A stretch of DNA of 64,000 nucleotides, taken from contig JAUCBJ010005470.1 of NCBI GenBank assembly GCA_032718475.1, positions 21,505 through 85,504 of the forward strand, given 5' to 3'. A model generated the notes under the pieces. That model was not told the DNA's origin. It was given only the letters and a program-made list of their open reading frames with translations, and searched no databases. The position numbers and the translations under genes were made by a program. The stretch is from Nemertoderma westbladi. Taxonomy: Eukaryota; Xenacoelomorpha; Nemertodermatida; Nemertodermatidae. Each line of letters opens with the position of its first letter. Position 1 is the stretch's first letter. Of the stretch, positions 43,411-55,495 are shown in pieces.

Positions 43411-43734
43411 CTGTAAATAATGTAATAGATATTGAGCACTTCTTGAATAGGTTTATTTTTTGGTGCAACAAATAACAAAATTCGCCATTGTATAACCTCG
43501 AAAGTTACTTGGGTTACTAAGGTTGGCATTGGTTGTTAGAGAAAACGGAAGTTGAACAGAATTTGAGTGACTGCCTCCTGAAAAGTGTTGATCATCATAA
43601 AGTCACTGATAATTGTAATAATCGAATGATAAGCATAATGAAAAATATAATAAGCTAATTGTGTGTTAGAAATTAAGACTCAAATGGCCTCAGATAGATA
43701 TGGAAAATCGGAGTATTTATTTTATTTAACTTAC

Positions 43735-44403
43735 CTATTCCTGTTTCACTCTGTATTTCAAGTTGTAAATTCTCATCATAAAGCGCCTCCATCTGACTAT
43801 CTGATACATAACAGCTGTAATACCGAGCATGAGCTATATATCCTCTAAATGCATTATTCCCATTTGGTTCTCTTCCTATTGTTAGAGTGTTGGATTCTCC
43901 AGAAATCAAAACTGTTGAAGGAGATTCAAAATCCTTACTAAGAGGATCTGGATTCCCAACTTTTCGACTGTATAATGTAACTTTCTTCTCCACAGCAGTG
44001 ACTCTTAAGGCCACCATATGCCAAACATTAATTTCTACAGCATTATCCAATCTAAACACTGTTTGTGATCCACCATTCATACTGTTGTACCAAAGTGTGG
44101 ATATACTTGGGTGTAAGAGAAAATGTGAACCTCTTGGACTAGGATCTCCAAATTCAATGATGGCACCTGTTCCAGCAAATATCGGCTTTATGAATGCTGT
44201 TATTGTAAATGTTTCTGACAGCATTTCAATGCCATGTTGAATGGTAACATAACCTTCACGGAAATACATGGCCTGATCATTAACTCCTGCTGGTCCCACA
44301 CCAAATGAGACACTCTTTCTTATGGTGCCACTTAAACTATCATGTTTATCTTTAGATCCATACTGGATATTCAGTGGCCAGTAGACTTCGAGGTTACAGT
44401 TAT
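43735..44403 (-). CDS. Laminin-G-like exon F (type II)
   Basis: 669 bp, phase 1-1. The acceptor TTATTAG precedes ATAACTGTAACC, and the donor is GTAAGTTAA. It begins NCNLEVYWPLNIQYG and ends with SCYVSDSQMEALYDENLQLE, as exon C does. In its middle it matches the type I exons (GREPNGNNAFRGYIAHARYY), so it may be a recombinant or gene-converted exon. Confidence 0.83.
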
Positions 44404-44912
44404 CTAATAAAATTAATGAGTACAAAGATTAAAAATGAATACAAAGATTAAAAAATATATCTGAATAATAAGTTGAAAGTTTAATTTTTATTTTTGTCAC
44501 TTTAAAAATGACTGACGAATGATCTGATTTGAATAATAATATAATTTATATATATTATTTATATAATTTATAAATAGAAACACAAAAAATGCAGCAGGCA
44601 CACGTAAGCAGTGCATCCATGGAGGGGAGAGAAAAAGTATGTTAAACGTTCTGCACCATGCAACCCCACTACGTGGTAGATCACAATGCCAAATTGCATA
44701 GAAAAATGTGTCCTAGCAAAATATAAGAGGATGCAGCATACTAAAATAAATTATAATACATTTTTGTTTGTTTTTAGAGCAGAATTTAATGGCGAATATG
44801 TAGGTTTAAAATTACATTCTGATCAAAATTTCAAAATCCTGTCTCGTTATAAAAATTTGAATACAATTGGTGGTAATTTTTTCCTTTAAAATAATCATAA
44901 GAACTCACATTT
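44404..44912. other. Intron sequence, no gene seen
   Basis: AT-rich, no coding signal. It ends at the left arm of the foldback element. Confidence 0.5.
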
Positions 44913-46816
44913 GGGCTGAACCAACTTTTTATAACAACTTTTTTAAAACCCAGACAATATCATTTCGTTTTTTGTACTTTTCAAAGCCCTGATTCCAAAA
45001 ATGATATTTTCCAAATCATCTGCCAGTGTCTTTTTTCTTAAATAGTATTAAATAAATTAGTAATACTATTTATAACCGACTTTTTAAAAAAGAAAAATGC
45101 CCAGGTATTTCGTCTAATTTTTCAAATTCAACTTGCCATCCTTTGGATAATTATAAAATAATTTGTCAGTGTCTTTTTGAATTATTTAACTAAATAATTT
45201 ATTAATACTAGATAATTAATTATAAATTAAATTGATTAAAAATTGAATGCCCATAATTTTTTTTACTTTCAACTTACAAACCAGACTATCCATGATTGAT
45301 AGAAACTTAATAGAAACTAGTTTTAAAAAAATTACCTTTGTCTTTTTAATTTGTAATACATAATATAAATAAATAACTATTATTACTACCTATGATAAAA
45401 TAAGCTTAAATAAATGCCCCAACATTTATTTTCTTTTTTTGATGCAGTGGATATATTTACTATAATAAATATAAATATGAGCAAATTCATTGACATCATT
45501 ATTAGTTATGAAATCATTTTGTCTGGGCATTTTTTCTTTTATATTTTTTATTTCTTATATTTTTTATTCTTTTATTTTTTTCTTTTATAAATCTTGACGC
45601 CGCTTCCTACGTTCGCTCCAACAGCTCCGCTGAGACCTTACTCGCCCAGAGGGAGTGGGTCAAATGCGTCCACTACCAGGAGGCCTGCGAAACACGCAGG
45701 ATGCACTTCACACCGCTCCGCTGCGTGTTCCACTGATGGAGTGTGGGGTGTGGAGGCGGCGGTCTTCATCCGGTACCTTGCTGAGACTCTGCAGTCTAAG
45801 CAGGTCGGGATGAGGCAGCGTGGGTTGGGGGTGGTGCTTGGTGCGGTGAGGCGACGGCTGCAGTTCGGTCTCCTTCGGGCGACCTCTCTGTGCCTGAGGG
45901 GTGGGAGGAGACCTTGGTAGGGTCTCGGATTTGGGGATGAGGGATACATGGGATAGACCAGAACATGTACTAGGGGGGGGGGGGGCTGCTATTGTTGTCG
46001 TTCTTCAGGGGGAATGGGCCAGACTATTATTTAATATTGTATAACCTGGTTTACTTATTGTCAGTTAATCGGTTGGTTTTGGTGAACTGTAGTTTTAAAC
46101 GCTCAATTAATGTTATTATATTATTCGTTTATTTATGAATAGCTACTTAAAAAAAATTGTTTCTTTTATAAAAAGTTGGTTCAGCAACATTTAGTATATA
46201 ATATTATTATATATACTAAATTATATAACTAATAATGATGTCGATGAATTTGCTCAAATTTATATTTTTTATAGAAAATAAAATATCCACTGCATCAAAA
46301 AAAAAAATTGTTGGGCATATATTCAAGCATTCCAAACATAAACCAGTCCATAATAGTTATTTATTGATATTATGTATTACAAATTAAAAAGACAAAGGTA
46401 ATTTTTTTAAAACTAATTTCTATTAAGTTTCTATTAATTATGGATAGTCTGTTATGTAAGATGAAAGTAAATTTTGATGAGCATTTAATTTTTAATACAA
46501 TTTAATTTATAATTAATTAACTAGTATTAATAAATTATTTAGTTAAATAATTCAAAACACTGACAAATGAATTTAAAATTATCCAATATGGTCTTAGGAT
46601 GGTAAGTTGAATTTGGAAAATTAGAAGAAATACCTGGGCATTTTCATTTATAAAAAGTTGGTTATAAATAGTATTACTAATTTATTTAATACTATTTAAG
46701 AAAACAGACACCGGAAGTTTTGAAAATATCATTTTTGGAATCAGGGCGTTGAAATGTACCAAAAAATGAAAACATTTTGTCTGGGCACTTTTATTTTATA
46801 TAATTTGGTTCAGCCC
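44913..46816. mobile_element. Foldback element with ~0.6-kb inverted arms
   Basis: The left arm (44913-45509) and right arm (46225-46816) are imperfect inverted copies over ~600 bp. The outer ends are gggctgaaccaac and ggttcagccc; the inner ends are gacatcattattagttat and its complement. Arms are very AT-rich with scattered indels. Between them is ~0.7 kb that includes further partial copies of the arm ends (near 45511 and 46150) and a GC-rich coding remnant. No transposase is seen, so the element is non-autonomous. Its family and target duplication were not identified. Confidence 0.78.
45594..45920 (+). pseudogene. GC-rich coding remnant captured in foldback element
   Basis: Its base composition is sharply different from the AT-rich arms. 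Two plus-strand frames together read LLAQREWVKCVHYQEACETRR, then STDGVWGVEAAVFIRYLAE, then LLRATSLCLRGGRR, with a frameshift between. It resembles the C-terminal segment of some LINE or other mobile-element proteins, but the family is not certain. Confidence 0.45.
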
Positions 46817-46846
46817 CACCATGAACTACCAGTAAATAAGTCACAA

Positions 46847-46878
46847 GTATGTACATTGTACATGTACAATGTACATAC
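46847..46878. repeat. Perfect 32-bp palindrome
   Basis: The sequence is its own exact reverse complement, with arms starting gtatgtacattgtaca. It lies 30 bp outside the right arm of the foldback element. Confidence 0.95.
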
Positions 46879-47490
46879 AATTTCAATCCATATATGCAAA
46901 CAACTCTTTTACTCTTTTCCTTTAACTCTAAAAACTGGAGGTATCTCCAAGGTGAACACCCCCCACCCCTAAATCATCATTGAATCAGCCTGCATTGTTA
47001 GCTTTCCTGGGTGACTTTATTGCCAGTCTATATTGTTTCTCCGAAATTCAGTCCATCTTTTGGAATTCATCTCGGAAAATGTATTGATCTCGGCTGGGAA
47101 CCAATTCAAAACGAGAACTGGAAAGCTGTAGACCCTAAGATGGGTCAAATTTAACTTTTTTCCGAATTTCAACTTTTCCCTATTGAAAGTGTTTGTAGAA
47201 CTAAATTTTAGGAGGATTGGTCAAACAAAGAGTCAAGAAGTCAAAGGATTTTCAACAGTTTGTAAACAAAAAACATAATAAGTTTGGTTGTTTTCCTATT
47301 CAAATAAACAAAGCTTGACATTTTCAAAACTGAATTTAATTATTTACTCAGGATAACAACCACTGCTAATCAATGCACAAATCATACCTCAATGTTAATA
47401 GTCATTTATTAAGAGAAAAAACTTTGAAACGAAAATCTTCAAAATCTTCAACTCCTGTGTAAGGACCAAAACTGAATTCGTCCAAATAGA
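46879..47490. other. Intron sequence, no gene seen
   Basis: No recognised element. The end grades into the RTE-like remnant below. Confidence 0.45.
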
Positions 47491-47499
47491 TCAACAATA

Positions 47500-48060
47500 G
47501 CTCACACTATGGAGACTGATTGAGGAAATTAAGTCAAACAATCTCCCCGCTGTCCTGACTTTTGTGGACTTCAAGAAAGCATTCGACTAAATTCATAGAG
47601 GTAAATTGCTGGAAATCCTAAGAGCTTATGGAATACCAGAGGTAATTGTGGCTGGCATTGGATTATTATATTGTGAGACAGAAGCTCAAGTACTCTCACC
47701 AGATGGTGAAACTGAGTTCTTCTCAAACCAGGTTCGCATACTGCAAGGTAACACATTTGTGCTATTACTAATCGTAATTGTACTGGATTACGTAATGAGC
47801 ACGGCCACAAAGGGTGAAGATCTGGAATTCACTCTACAAGAACGCAGAAGTAGTAGATATCCGGCATCTAATGTCACAGACATCACTTTGATGATGACAT
47901 CGCCCTGCATTATAATATGCTAGCATATGCACAGCTTCACCTAAATAAAGTGGAGAGGGCTGCTAAGGAGGTTGGATTGCATATAAATGCTACCAAGACC
48001 GAATTCATGACTTTTCATGTCATTCTTTCTCATGTTGATGTTAATGTACCTTGGATCATG
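47500..48060 (+). pseudogene. RTE-clade RT fragment (third family)
   Basis: The plus strand reads FVDFKKAFD, then a stop, LLEILRAYGIPEVIVAGIG, then ILQGNTFVLLLIVIVLDYVM and ERRSSRYPA. A second frame follows with GLHINATKTEFMTF, the RT thumb start. This is the RTE pattern (KAFD, YGIP, LQGD-like, LDY). The catalytic region is broken: FADD is represented by out-of-frame ITLMMTSP. The family is different from the copies at 12-15 and 19-21 kb. Confidence 0.75.
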
Positions 48061-49650
48061 GATAGAAGATTAGCAAACAAAACAAACAGCAAAAACAACA
48101 ACAAAAAAAACAACAATGGTACAATACCCCTGTATCAACCACCCTCCCTGAAAGGCTACGGATACTGGGATAAGCAGGTATTTCGATCGAGTATCTCTTT
48201 ATTCTATATTTTCTCGATATTTCCTATAAACCACATGGCTTCGCATATTGAACGTGTGATTGGAAATAAGTTTATGCTACCCTTCCGCCCCTTGGGTGGT
48301 AGATGTCGCGGTTATGTAATGGTTGGTAGGAAGGGGGGGGGGGGTGCAGATTAAAAGGGCTGAACACGTACTGTCCCCCTTTCTCTGATTGATTGTCGGT
48401 ATGGTTAAATTTCTCAAATACTGATTTTGTGATACAGTCGCTCAATTTTAATTTGTATCTCATAACTGGGCCTCGCCCTGCGCGAAGGCCCCACGAACGT
48501 GTTGTTGTAGGTGAGCCATTAGTTGTAACTTCTTCAATTTTATCTTGTAAAAAAAAAATGTATTTCTACTGGCTGATGTTGTAGGACAATTTTAGATCTT
48601 CCTTAGTTTTCTCAACCTTGTTTTTTTTTTGGTTGTTGGTTGTTCGGTTTTTACTTTGTAGATCTCAACTAGACTACCCCTAGAAAGGCCTTGTGTGTCA
48701 ATTTTGACACATACCATTATTCAGTTTAAATTAACCCCAGTTGTCTGTCTATTCGAGCCATATTATTCACAATATAGCACCCAAATCTCAGCAGCTCAGT
48801 TGAGCCTAATATGAGTCATAATAACATATTTGCAGTATAGCATGGTCGACATATCGATGCTATACATAGCACAATGTAGCATTTTGGCCTGTCTACCAGT
48901 CAATCAACACCAGACCCCAATAATTGCAGTTAAAAAGTTAGTCATAATGTATTTAGTCCTAATTATGGTATTTTAGATAACCATAGCTTTATTTTTTCAG
49001 CATAGCATCATAAATAATGCATAAATATATAGCATATCCTAGCATAATACTGTATCAAAATTAAAATAATATAAATTTTGGACATTCAATATAGCTGTAA
49101 TTAGGTAGACTGGTTCTGTTATGTTCGGTTATTTAGGCTGGAACATAGCAACAGCTTTGTACCATAGCATTATAGACCATGCTCGAACCATGTCGAACAT
49201 AGCATGGCTATATTTGGTGTATTAGTAATCTTAAAATCAGTACAAATTGCCAATAAACCGGTTTAAAATAACACATTACATATTATATGTAATTTACACG
49301 TAAATACAATGTATAATCCTAATAAAAATATAATCTATAAAAGCTTCATTATTATTGTATCTACACAAGAATACCCTAAGCACTAATGCGTCCGGGATCC
49401 GGATTTTATAGGGCTATAAAGTACAGTACACAGCAGACAATTAAATATTATTTAGAAGAACGTAAAAAATGTAACACAAATATGAATTTAGCTTTTGGGT
49501 ATTTGTACTAAGGTGTAGGTGGTCGTCATTGTCTTATTTTAATATATTTTTATGAGGAATTACTAGGCTGCTAGGGGAAAACTAAATGTCAGCCCTGATT
49601 ATTTACTTGTGTGACTGTGCATGCATTCATTGCACTACAACTTTTAGAGC
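48061..49650. other. Non-coding intron DNA rich in catagcat words
   Basis: About 1.6 kb without a credible gene. The stretch 48570-48600 (ctggctgatgttgtagg) matches 42010-42030 and so marks another LINE fragment edge. From 48830 to 49210 the words atagcat and catagca recur without strict period. Confidence 0.5.
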
Positions 49651-49654
49651 ACAA

Positions 49655-50086
49655 GGAATGGGTTCCGTAAAGGTCGTGGGACCATGGAGCCCATTTTGGT
49701 ACTAGAAAGATAATTGAAGAGTTATCAAAAAAGAAAGACAGGCATCTGGCTGTTATCTTTGTTGACTTCTTCAAGGCCTTTGATTCAGTCTCTCGCTCAC
49801 GATGTTCAGCATTCTTTCATTATATGGGATTCCTGATGAAAATATTGCAGCAATCAGATCAGTATACGATGGTTTGACAACATTTGTGTCTACTGTTGAT
49901 GGTGACACAGAACCATTTGAAGTGTTATGGGGCGTCCTCCAGGGAGACACACTTGCACCATTCTTGTTCATAATTATGGTTGACTATGTTCTATGCATGT
50001 CCTTAGATCATCATAATGAAGATAGGGTGATGATAACTCCACCTATTGGCTCCAGAAGTCGAGGAAATCCTGCCAAGTACCTAACT
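49655..50086 (+). mobile_element. RTE-like LINE fragment, copy 3
   Basis: Plus-strand piece of the same family as 19.5-21.4 kb. It has NGFRKGRGTMEPI, a frame change, then the KAFD region and YGIPDENIAAIRSVY, VLQGDTLAPFLFII and MSLDHHNEDRVMIT. It ends at AKYLT, before the catalytic FADD box. Truncated at both ends. Confidence 0.85.
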
Positions 50087-50129
50087 AGTTATTTCTACTG
50101 ACAGCTCGAAATGTCCCTCCTAAAACATC

Positions 50130-50992
50130 TCAATCTCTATTCACATTATTGGTTGGAGAATATCCTTTCGCTTTCGCAGTAAATTCAGATAAAATTTCAA
50201 ACAGTGAAACGGTCGACTTCTTCACAGATCCAGGTTCCAATAGGACAACTACCAGAGATTCATTACCTTCTCCAGAAACATGGTTCTGACTCCCTTCTGG
50301 AATCTCCCTATTAAAATGTAGTTGCCTTGTGGAGGACGTTGAAACTGAATGCTCCTCTAATTCCTGTTCTAGTTGTACAATATGGGGTGGGTCTTGATCT
50401 TTGCCAGCAGAAGTAATGGTCAGTGGTTCCAGGTCCTGTACCATTTGTACCACTTGTTTGGACAGGCAGGGATAGGTGGCGAATTCCACCACAATTCTGC
50501 AATCGTATTTGCTTAAATTGAATCTTATCTCCTCAGCTGAAATGCATCCATCCCAATTTAACTCGCCTATTCTCTTTGACGGCTTGTGTATTCCTGTACA
50601 TGAACTTTGCTGCCTTTTTAGTATTGGTGGCAACAACAGAAAGTTAAGTTACGCTGAGAGGATTGGCTTCGCTCTTGCGTGACGCAGATAATCTTCCCCT
50701 AACCCTGTCAATTAGTGAACTTGTAGTGCTTCCAAACCAATTACAGTCTCCAGTGGAAGTTGATCATGAAGTTTCAAATTCAGTTTGATGCTTCCATAGG
50801 CAGAACGCCGTCACAGCAACCGTATCCCCATAGGCTGGCAAATAAGGCTGCAACTCATTATCTGGAATCAAATTGATAATGGATTCATCGATTTTATCTC
50901 CCTGCATTTTATGTATTGCATCCTCCCCAATACCTCATTTAGAAAGAAAGTTATACAATTCATTGGAAGTAGCATTGTCGTCAGATGCCATA
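50130..50992 (-). pseudogene. Decayed gene with SAM-like N-terminal domain
   Basis: The minus strand starts with ATG at 50990-50992 and reads a short acidic leader, NELYNFLSK, a stop, then GIGEDAIHKMQGDKIDESII and LQPYLPAYGDTVAVTAFCLW. This resembles the SAM-like helical domain found in many uncharacterised cnidarian and fish proteins. Further down, in other frames, KLGWMHFSAEEIRFNLSKYD and a 168-codon Ser/Glu-rich frame follow. Several stops and frameshifts are present and no intron borders were seen, so it could be a retrocopy. The family is inferred. Confidence 0.5.
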
Positions 50993-51515
50993 ATACATTA
51001 ATATAATTATAACTTATATTGAAACACAACTGTAACTGTAGTACAACTTACGATTTGCAACCAGTTCCAGTAGACCTAAAACTAAATGTAAAACGAATTT
51101 CCCCATTTGAATCAATACTGCCACAATATCGGAATACAATATCGGTATATTCGGAATACATTGTTAAATTTCCTTTATTTTCGTATTTGGTGTAATTCTA
51201 CTTTAATGTGCTGTATTTCTCAAATTTAGTTTAGTTAGTTCTGCCTTGTATGTACAATGGATCGTTTGTGTCCGAGATTATAAATAAATAAATAAATAAA
51301 TAAATATCTGAACTTGGAATCAGTATCCAAGCTGTCAGATAGGCATATCTTAGGTTGATGCCAAGGACTATTCTACTATCCTAGCCTAGTCTGCCAGACC
51401 TTGGTTGATGGCTCAACCACTCAGTTATGCAATGAAAACACATGTGCTATTTTTAAATCTCCCCCCAATGACAGCCGTAATAGCATTAACAACAACAACA
51501 TTAAGCAACTACAGT
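50993..51515. other. Non-coding segment
   Basis: Nothing recognised. A short (aaat)n run lies near 51280-51305. Confidence 0.45.
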
Positions 51516-51519
51516 ACTA

Positions 51520-52020
51520 CACTTGCAAATGTGTTAGTATCACGTGCAAATGTATTAGGTGACACGTTCGAATATGATAGGAAACACGTTCAAACGTGTT
51601 AGTATCACATATGAACAAGTTGGGTAACACATTTGAATGTGTTAGGTATTATGTGCGAACATGTTAGGTTACACATGTGAATGTGTTAGGTCACATGTGA
51701 AAATGTTTTAGGTAACACGTTTGAATGTGTTAGTATCATGTGCGAACGTGTTAGGTAATACATTTTAATATGTTAGGTAACACATTCGAACATGTTATGT
51801 AATAGATGCAGATGTGTTAGGTAACATGTGCGAATGTGTTAAGGTAACACGTTCAAACGTGTTAGTATCATATGCGAATGTGTTAGGTAACACATTCGAA
51901 CGTGTTAGGTAATATGTTCGAACATGTTAGGTAAAACGTACAAACGTGTTAGTAATACGTGCAAACGTGTTAGGTAACACGTTCAAATGGGTTAGATATT
52001 ATGTGCGAATGTGTAACACA
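51520..52020. repeat. Minisatellite with palindromic ~21-bp unit
   Basis: About twenty diverged units alternate gtgttaggtaacacgttcgaa and close variants. Each unit contains near-palindromes AACACGTTCGAACGTGTT and TTAGGTAA. Some units vary between cgttcgaacg and catttgaatg. Confidence 0.85.
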
Positions 52021-52399
52021 TTCATACATGTTACTAAAAAAAATAAATCTCTTCACAAATGTCGCATTAGGGGCTCTGTACGTATCAAAGATATTGCCAC
52101 ATGGAAAAGTAGCAAAACGTAAAATTTGAATAACTTTTTTATGCAAAACTCAGTTTTATGTTTCTAAACTAGAAAGAAGTTTTTTTTAAATGATAAGATT
52201 TGAGTAAAAATTTGTACTAGCTAGCAAATTTTTTTATAGCTAGTAATTGAAAAAAAGTATATTTGAAAGTCTAGAAACTAGCTAAAACTAGCTAGTAGGT
52301 TGCAAAATTTTAGGATTAAGTGAAAACTCTATATTAGCTAGAAAATTATTTATTTTATAGCTAAAAATACAAATATTAAATGAAGATCTTGACCATGTT
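52021..52399. other. AT-rich segment with tagctag words
   Basis: No gene. From 52210 the words agctag and ctagctag recur six or more times without regular spacing. Confidence 0.45.
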
Positions 52400-52760
52400 T
52401 TCTGGCTTTGCGATTGCGATCAGTTAAGAAGATAGGATATCGTAAAGTTTGGGGGTTGCAGAGTCTATGGTTCCAAGGATCGAGGCAGTATTGTCATTTA
52501 TGATGGCAATGAGGAGTTGCTGAAGAAGGAACTGATGCAGTCATAACTCTTGGGTGGTAGCATGGAGTCGCTTACCAAGTTCCTTTAGGAAGGAGGCGGT
52601 GCCTTGACTGGGGTGACCAAATGTCTCGAAGACAATGGCAGTCAATTAGCTCCTTGTAGTTTCTAGATTTCACTGCCCCCTACTCATAGACAACTCGAAC
52701 TCAACAACGAGTCTTTCCATGGGACCAGGGAACCAAGGTCATCCCATCCACCCATTTCCC
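52400..52760 (-). pseudogene. NeSL/Utopia-like LINE C-terminal endonuclease fragment
   Basis: On the minus strand GKWVDGMTLVPWSHGKT and later NYKELID line up with GKRVDGVTLVPWSQGRT and KYQELID in the element at 57.8-58.9 kb. The downstream order is also the same (FGR-like, then the 3' untranslated part). Full of stops, so an old fragment of a related family. Confidence 0.7.
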
Positions 52761-52970
52761 GTCTCCTTGACATAATTTAAAATTAAAATAAAGTAAATAA
52801 AAAAAATAAGAAAATATAAATAAATAATCTACACCGGTCATTACAACTTCCTCGGCCACCACCACCACACCACACTCCACACTGCATTTGTGGTTGATAA
52901 TGTCTTACATATTTTCTCAGATCTTTATAATATGAAAGCTAAAAAGGGTCATGTTGCGCACACACTACAT

Positions 52971-53645
52971 TTTAGAAATGATTGTATATTTTTTGTGTGT
53001 GCACGACGGTTTCAATTCATTGTGTGCACGACGTTTTAATTTCTTGTGTGTGCACAACGGCACCACTTGTGTTGTATGTGTGTGTGTGAAATTGGAGGGA
53101 AATTTGAAATGTTGATTTCTTGTGTGGGCATGACATTAAATTTATGTATGCACATAATGTTTTAAATTTCTTGTGTGCGCATAAATGTTACTTATGTTGT
53201 ACCACTTAATGTTGTGTATGTGAAATTGGAGGGAAATTTGAAAGCAATTTAGTATCCATTGTACTACTACTGTACTCCTACAGACAGCAGTAGCAGTCTG
53301 TGGAATACAATAATAATAACATTCTGTGGCATCTAGTGAGTTAGTTGAGCCTGTAACAGCTAATGTGTTTAGCTGTTGCTTTTTTTGAATTACCCCTCAG
53401 TTTTGAATTTCTAATTTATTGTTCTTAATTTGTTGTTCTATCCGTATCGTGCACACACGAGAAATCACCATTTCAAACTTCCAAACTTGGACGCTCCTAC
53501 AACATGAGTGGTTCTAACCATCGCGTGTATACAAGAAATTGAAAACGGCACATGCACACAATCAATTTACCACCACGTGTGCACCACCACGAAATACACA
53601 TCGTCTCGTGCGCACAAAAAAAATACAATAAGTTTCTAAGATTTG
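52971..53645. mobile_element. Small inverted-repeat element (MITE-like)
   Basis: The left end ttagaaatgattgtat, then ttttttgtgtgtgcacga is matched in inverse by tcgtgcgcacaaaaaa, then atacaataagtttctaa at the right. The ends are ~40 bp with a few mismatches. The inside has extra direct and inverted copies of the tgtgtgcacgacg word. No ORF. Confidence 0.65.
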
Positions 53646-53669
53646 GGCAACTTGGCACCTACTGGGCTT

Positions 53670-54480
53670 CCATATCATAATGATGATGGGGTGATGGTAA
53701 CTCCACAAACTGGCTCCAGGAGTCAATGAAATCCATCCAAGTAACTTACGATCTGGACTTTGGTGATTACTTCGGAGTACTAGGCTGCTTCTACTTTTTT
53801 TTATCTCAAAGAAGACTAAAATTTTGACAGTTAACTGAAAGTCATCAGGAAATGTCCGATCATAAGCATCATGAGCATAAGCTCAAAGGATGGTATGATT
53901 GAGCATTTGGATGACTTTCATTACCTGGAATCATGCATCCAGAAGTCAGATGAGGACCTTCGAATATGTAAGAGAAAGGTATGGGAAGCCTTGAATGGGC
54001 TTTCCAGGATTTGCAAGTCACATCGAATATATGGGAAACATTAATTATTTATTTATAGGAGTCCATAACTGCTATCTGAAATCTGCTGAATACACCAAAT
54101 TTCTGAAGGGCACATTCACAAGAATACTAAATCGGGTTCACTGTATCAAGTAAAATGCACACATCTCCAAGCAGACACTAAAAAACATTGGTGTCTCAAG
54201 CATCGGTCCCCCAAGTTTGACACTTGAAAAAAGCTGCCTCCACTTTGCAGGACATTGTTTTCGCCATGAAGACCAGCCTGTGCACAATCTAGTGCTTTTG
54301 CGCCCCATGGAGAAAATAAGCATTGTGGACTGGACAGCCCATGACTTCTTCAGGTTCCTTTTAAAGGATACTGACCTTGGAGATGAGGATAATCTCGTGA
54401 AAGTAATGGGGGATAAGGAATTGTGGTGGTGCAACTTTGTTGATAAGCCGACATATCATTCAATAAGGCTTGCCAATTGT
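53670..54480 (+). pseudogene. RTE-like LINE 3'-end relic
   Basis: A degenerate plus-strand copy of the same family as 12.3-13.2 kb, starting near the MSLDHHND region and running through thumb and tail (FRHEDQPVHNLVL, FVDKPTYHS). Many indels. It ends before the TAGTAGTA tail. Confidence 0.75.
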
Positions 54481-55495
54481 TGATTGCATGGTGCTGGCAA
54501 AATATTTTTGTGAAGCCAGCATAGCATATCAATGTGTAGCTTCAATGCAGCATGCAGATTATAGAAGCTACATATCTATCTGGTGGGTTTACTATCAAAA
54601 GATGTCCCAATACTAATATGCCATCTAGCTGAGACATTGGCTAGGCGGGTTGGAACATGTGAGAGGGGCCTCGCATGTGTTTGTTGGCGTCTTCAATTTG
54701 AACTCCTCTAGTCCAACTCAGCTCACTCTGCATCCATGGTGGCCGGTATTATTTAGTGTTTGGTTTTGTGAGGCTTGGCCATGTATGCATTGTGTAAACT
54801 GTGTATATTATAATAGTTTAAATATGATACTATTATTGTTATTATGTAAATCATTAATTGATAAATATAATTAGCATTAAATCTGACTTCAGTTGATAAC
54901 AGATTCGTGATCATTATTAGTACACACTATGAATATGTCACGCCTAAAATGTAGGTGAAAGTGAATGTTCTAATTATAACTATATCATGATTTGAAATAG
55001 TAATCGTGGGTTGGTTCTTGTTTATTTCTTGTTTGTTCATGAATTTCATTATTTCATGTTTGCTGATTCTTAAGAAGTCGATTTATAATTCTCCCAAAAT
55101 CATCTTAACATTTTCTATCAACTTCACCTCACGAATTTCAACCTCAATAACCTACCTGGGTGCTATCCTGTCACTAATTTGTGACACCATACTGTGACAG
55201 ACCCCCTTGGACAAAAATTAGACTCAGTGGTATCATAAGATTCAAACTCACTCTGATTCGCTATTTCTATGACACATTTCGCCACAACCCACATCATTTT
55301 GTCTGATATCGTATCAAAATAGATATAACATCGTCTTTACTTGTTTACATATACTTTTGCTTTATTAATGATTGGGGCTTTATTACAAAGTAAATCTACA
55401 CTACAGTATTATAAATCTGTGAAGATCTGCCAACTCATTCTTTATTATTAAATCCTACTCAATTAAAAAAATATATATATTTAAATATAACAAAC
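54481..55495. other. Intron sequence downstream of exon G
   Basis: No recognised gene or element in about 1 kb. Confidence 0.45.

Noticed and set aside
48830-49210. Regular satellite of catagcat words.
   Set aside because: The words recur but without a fixed period, so composition bias is the simpler explanation.
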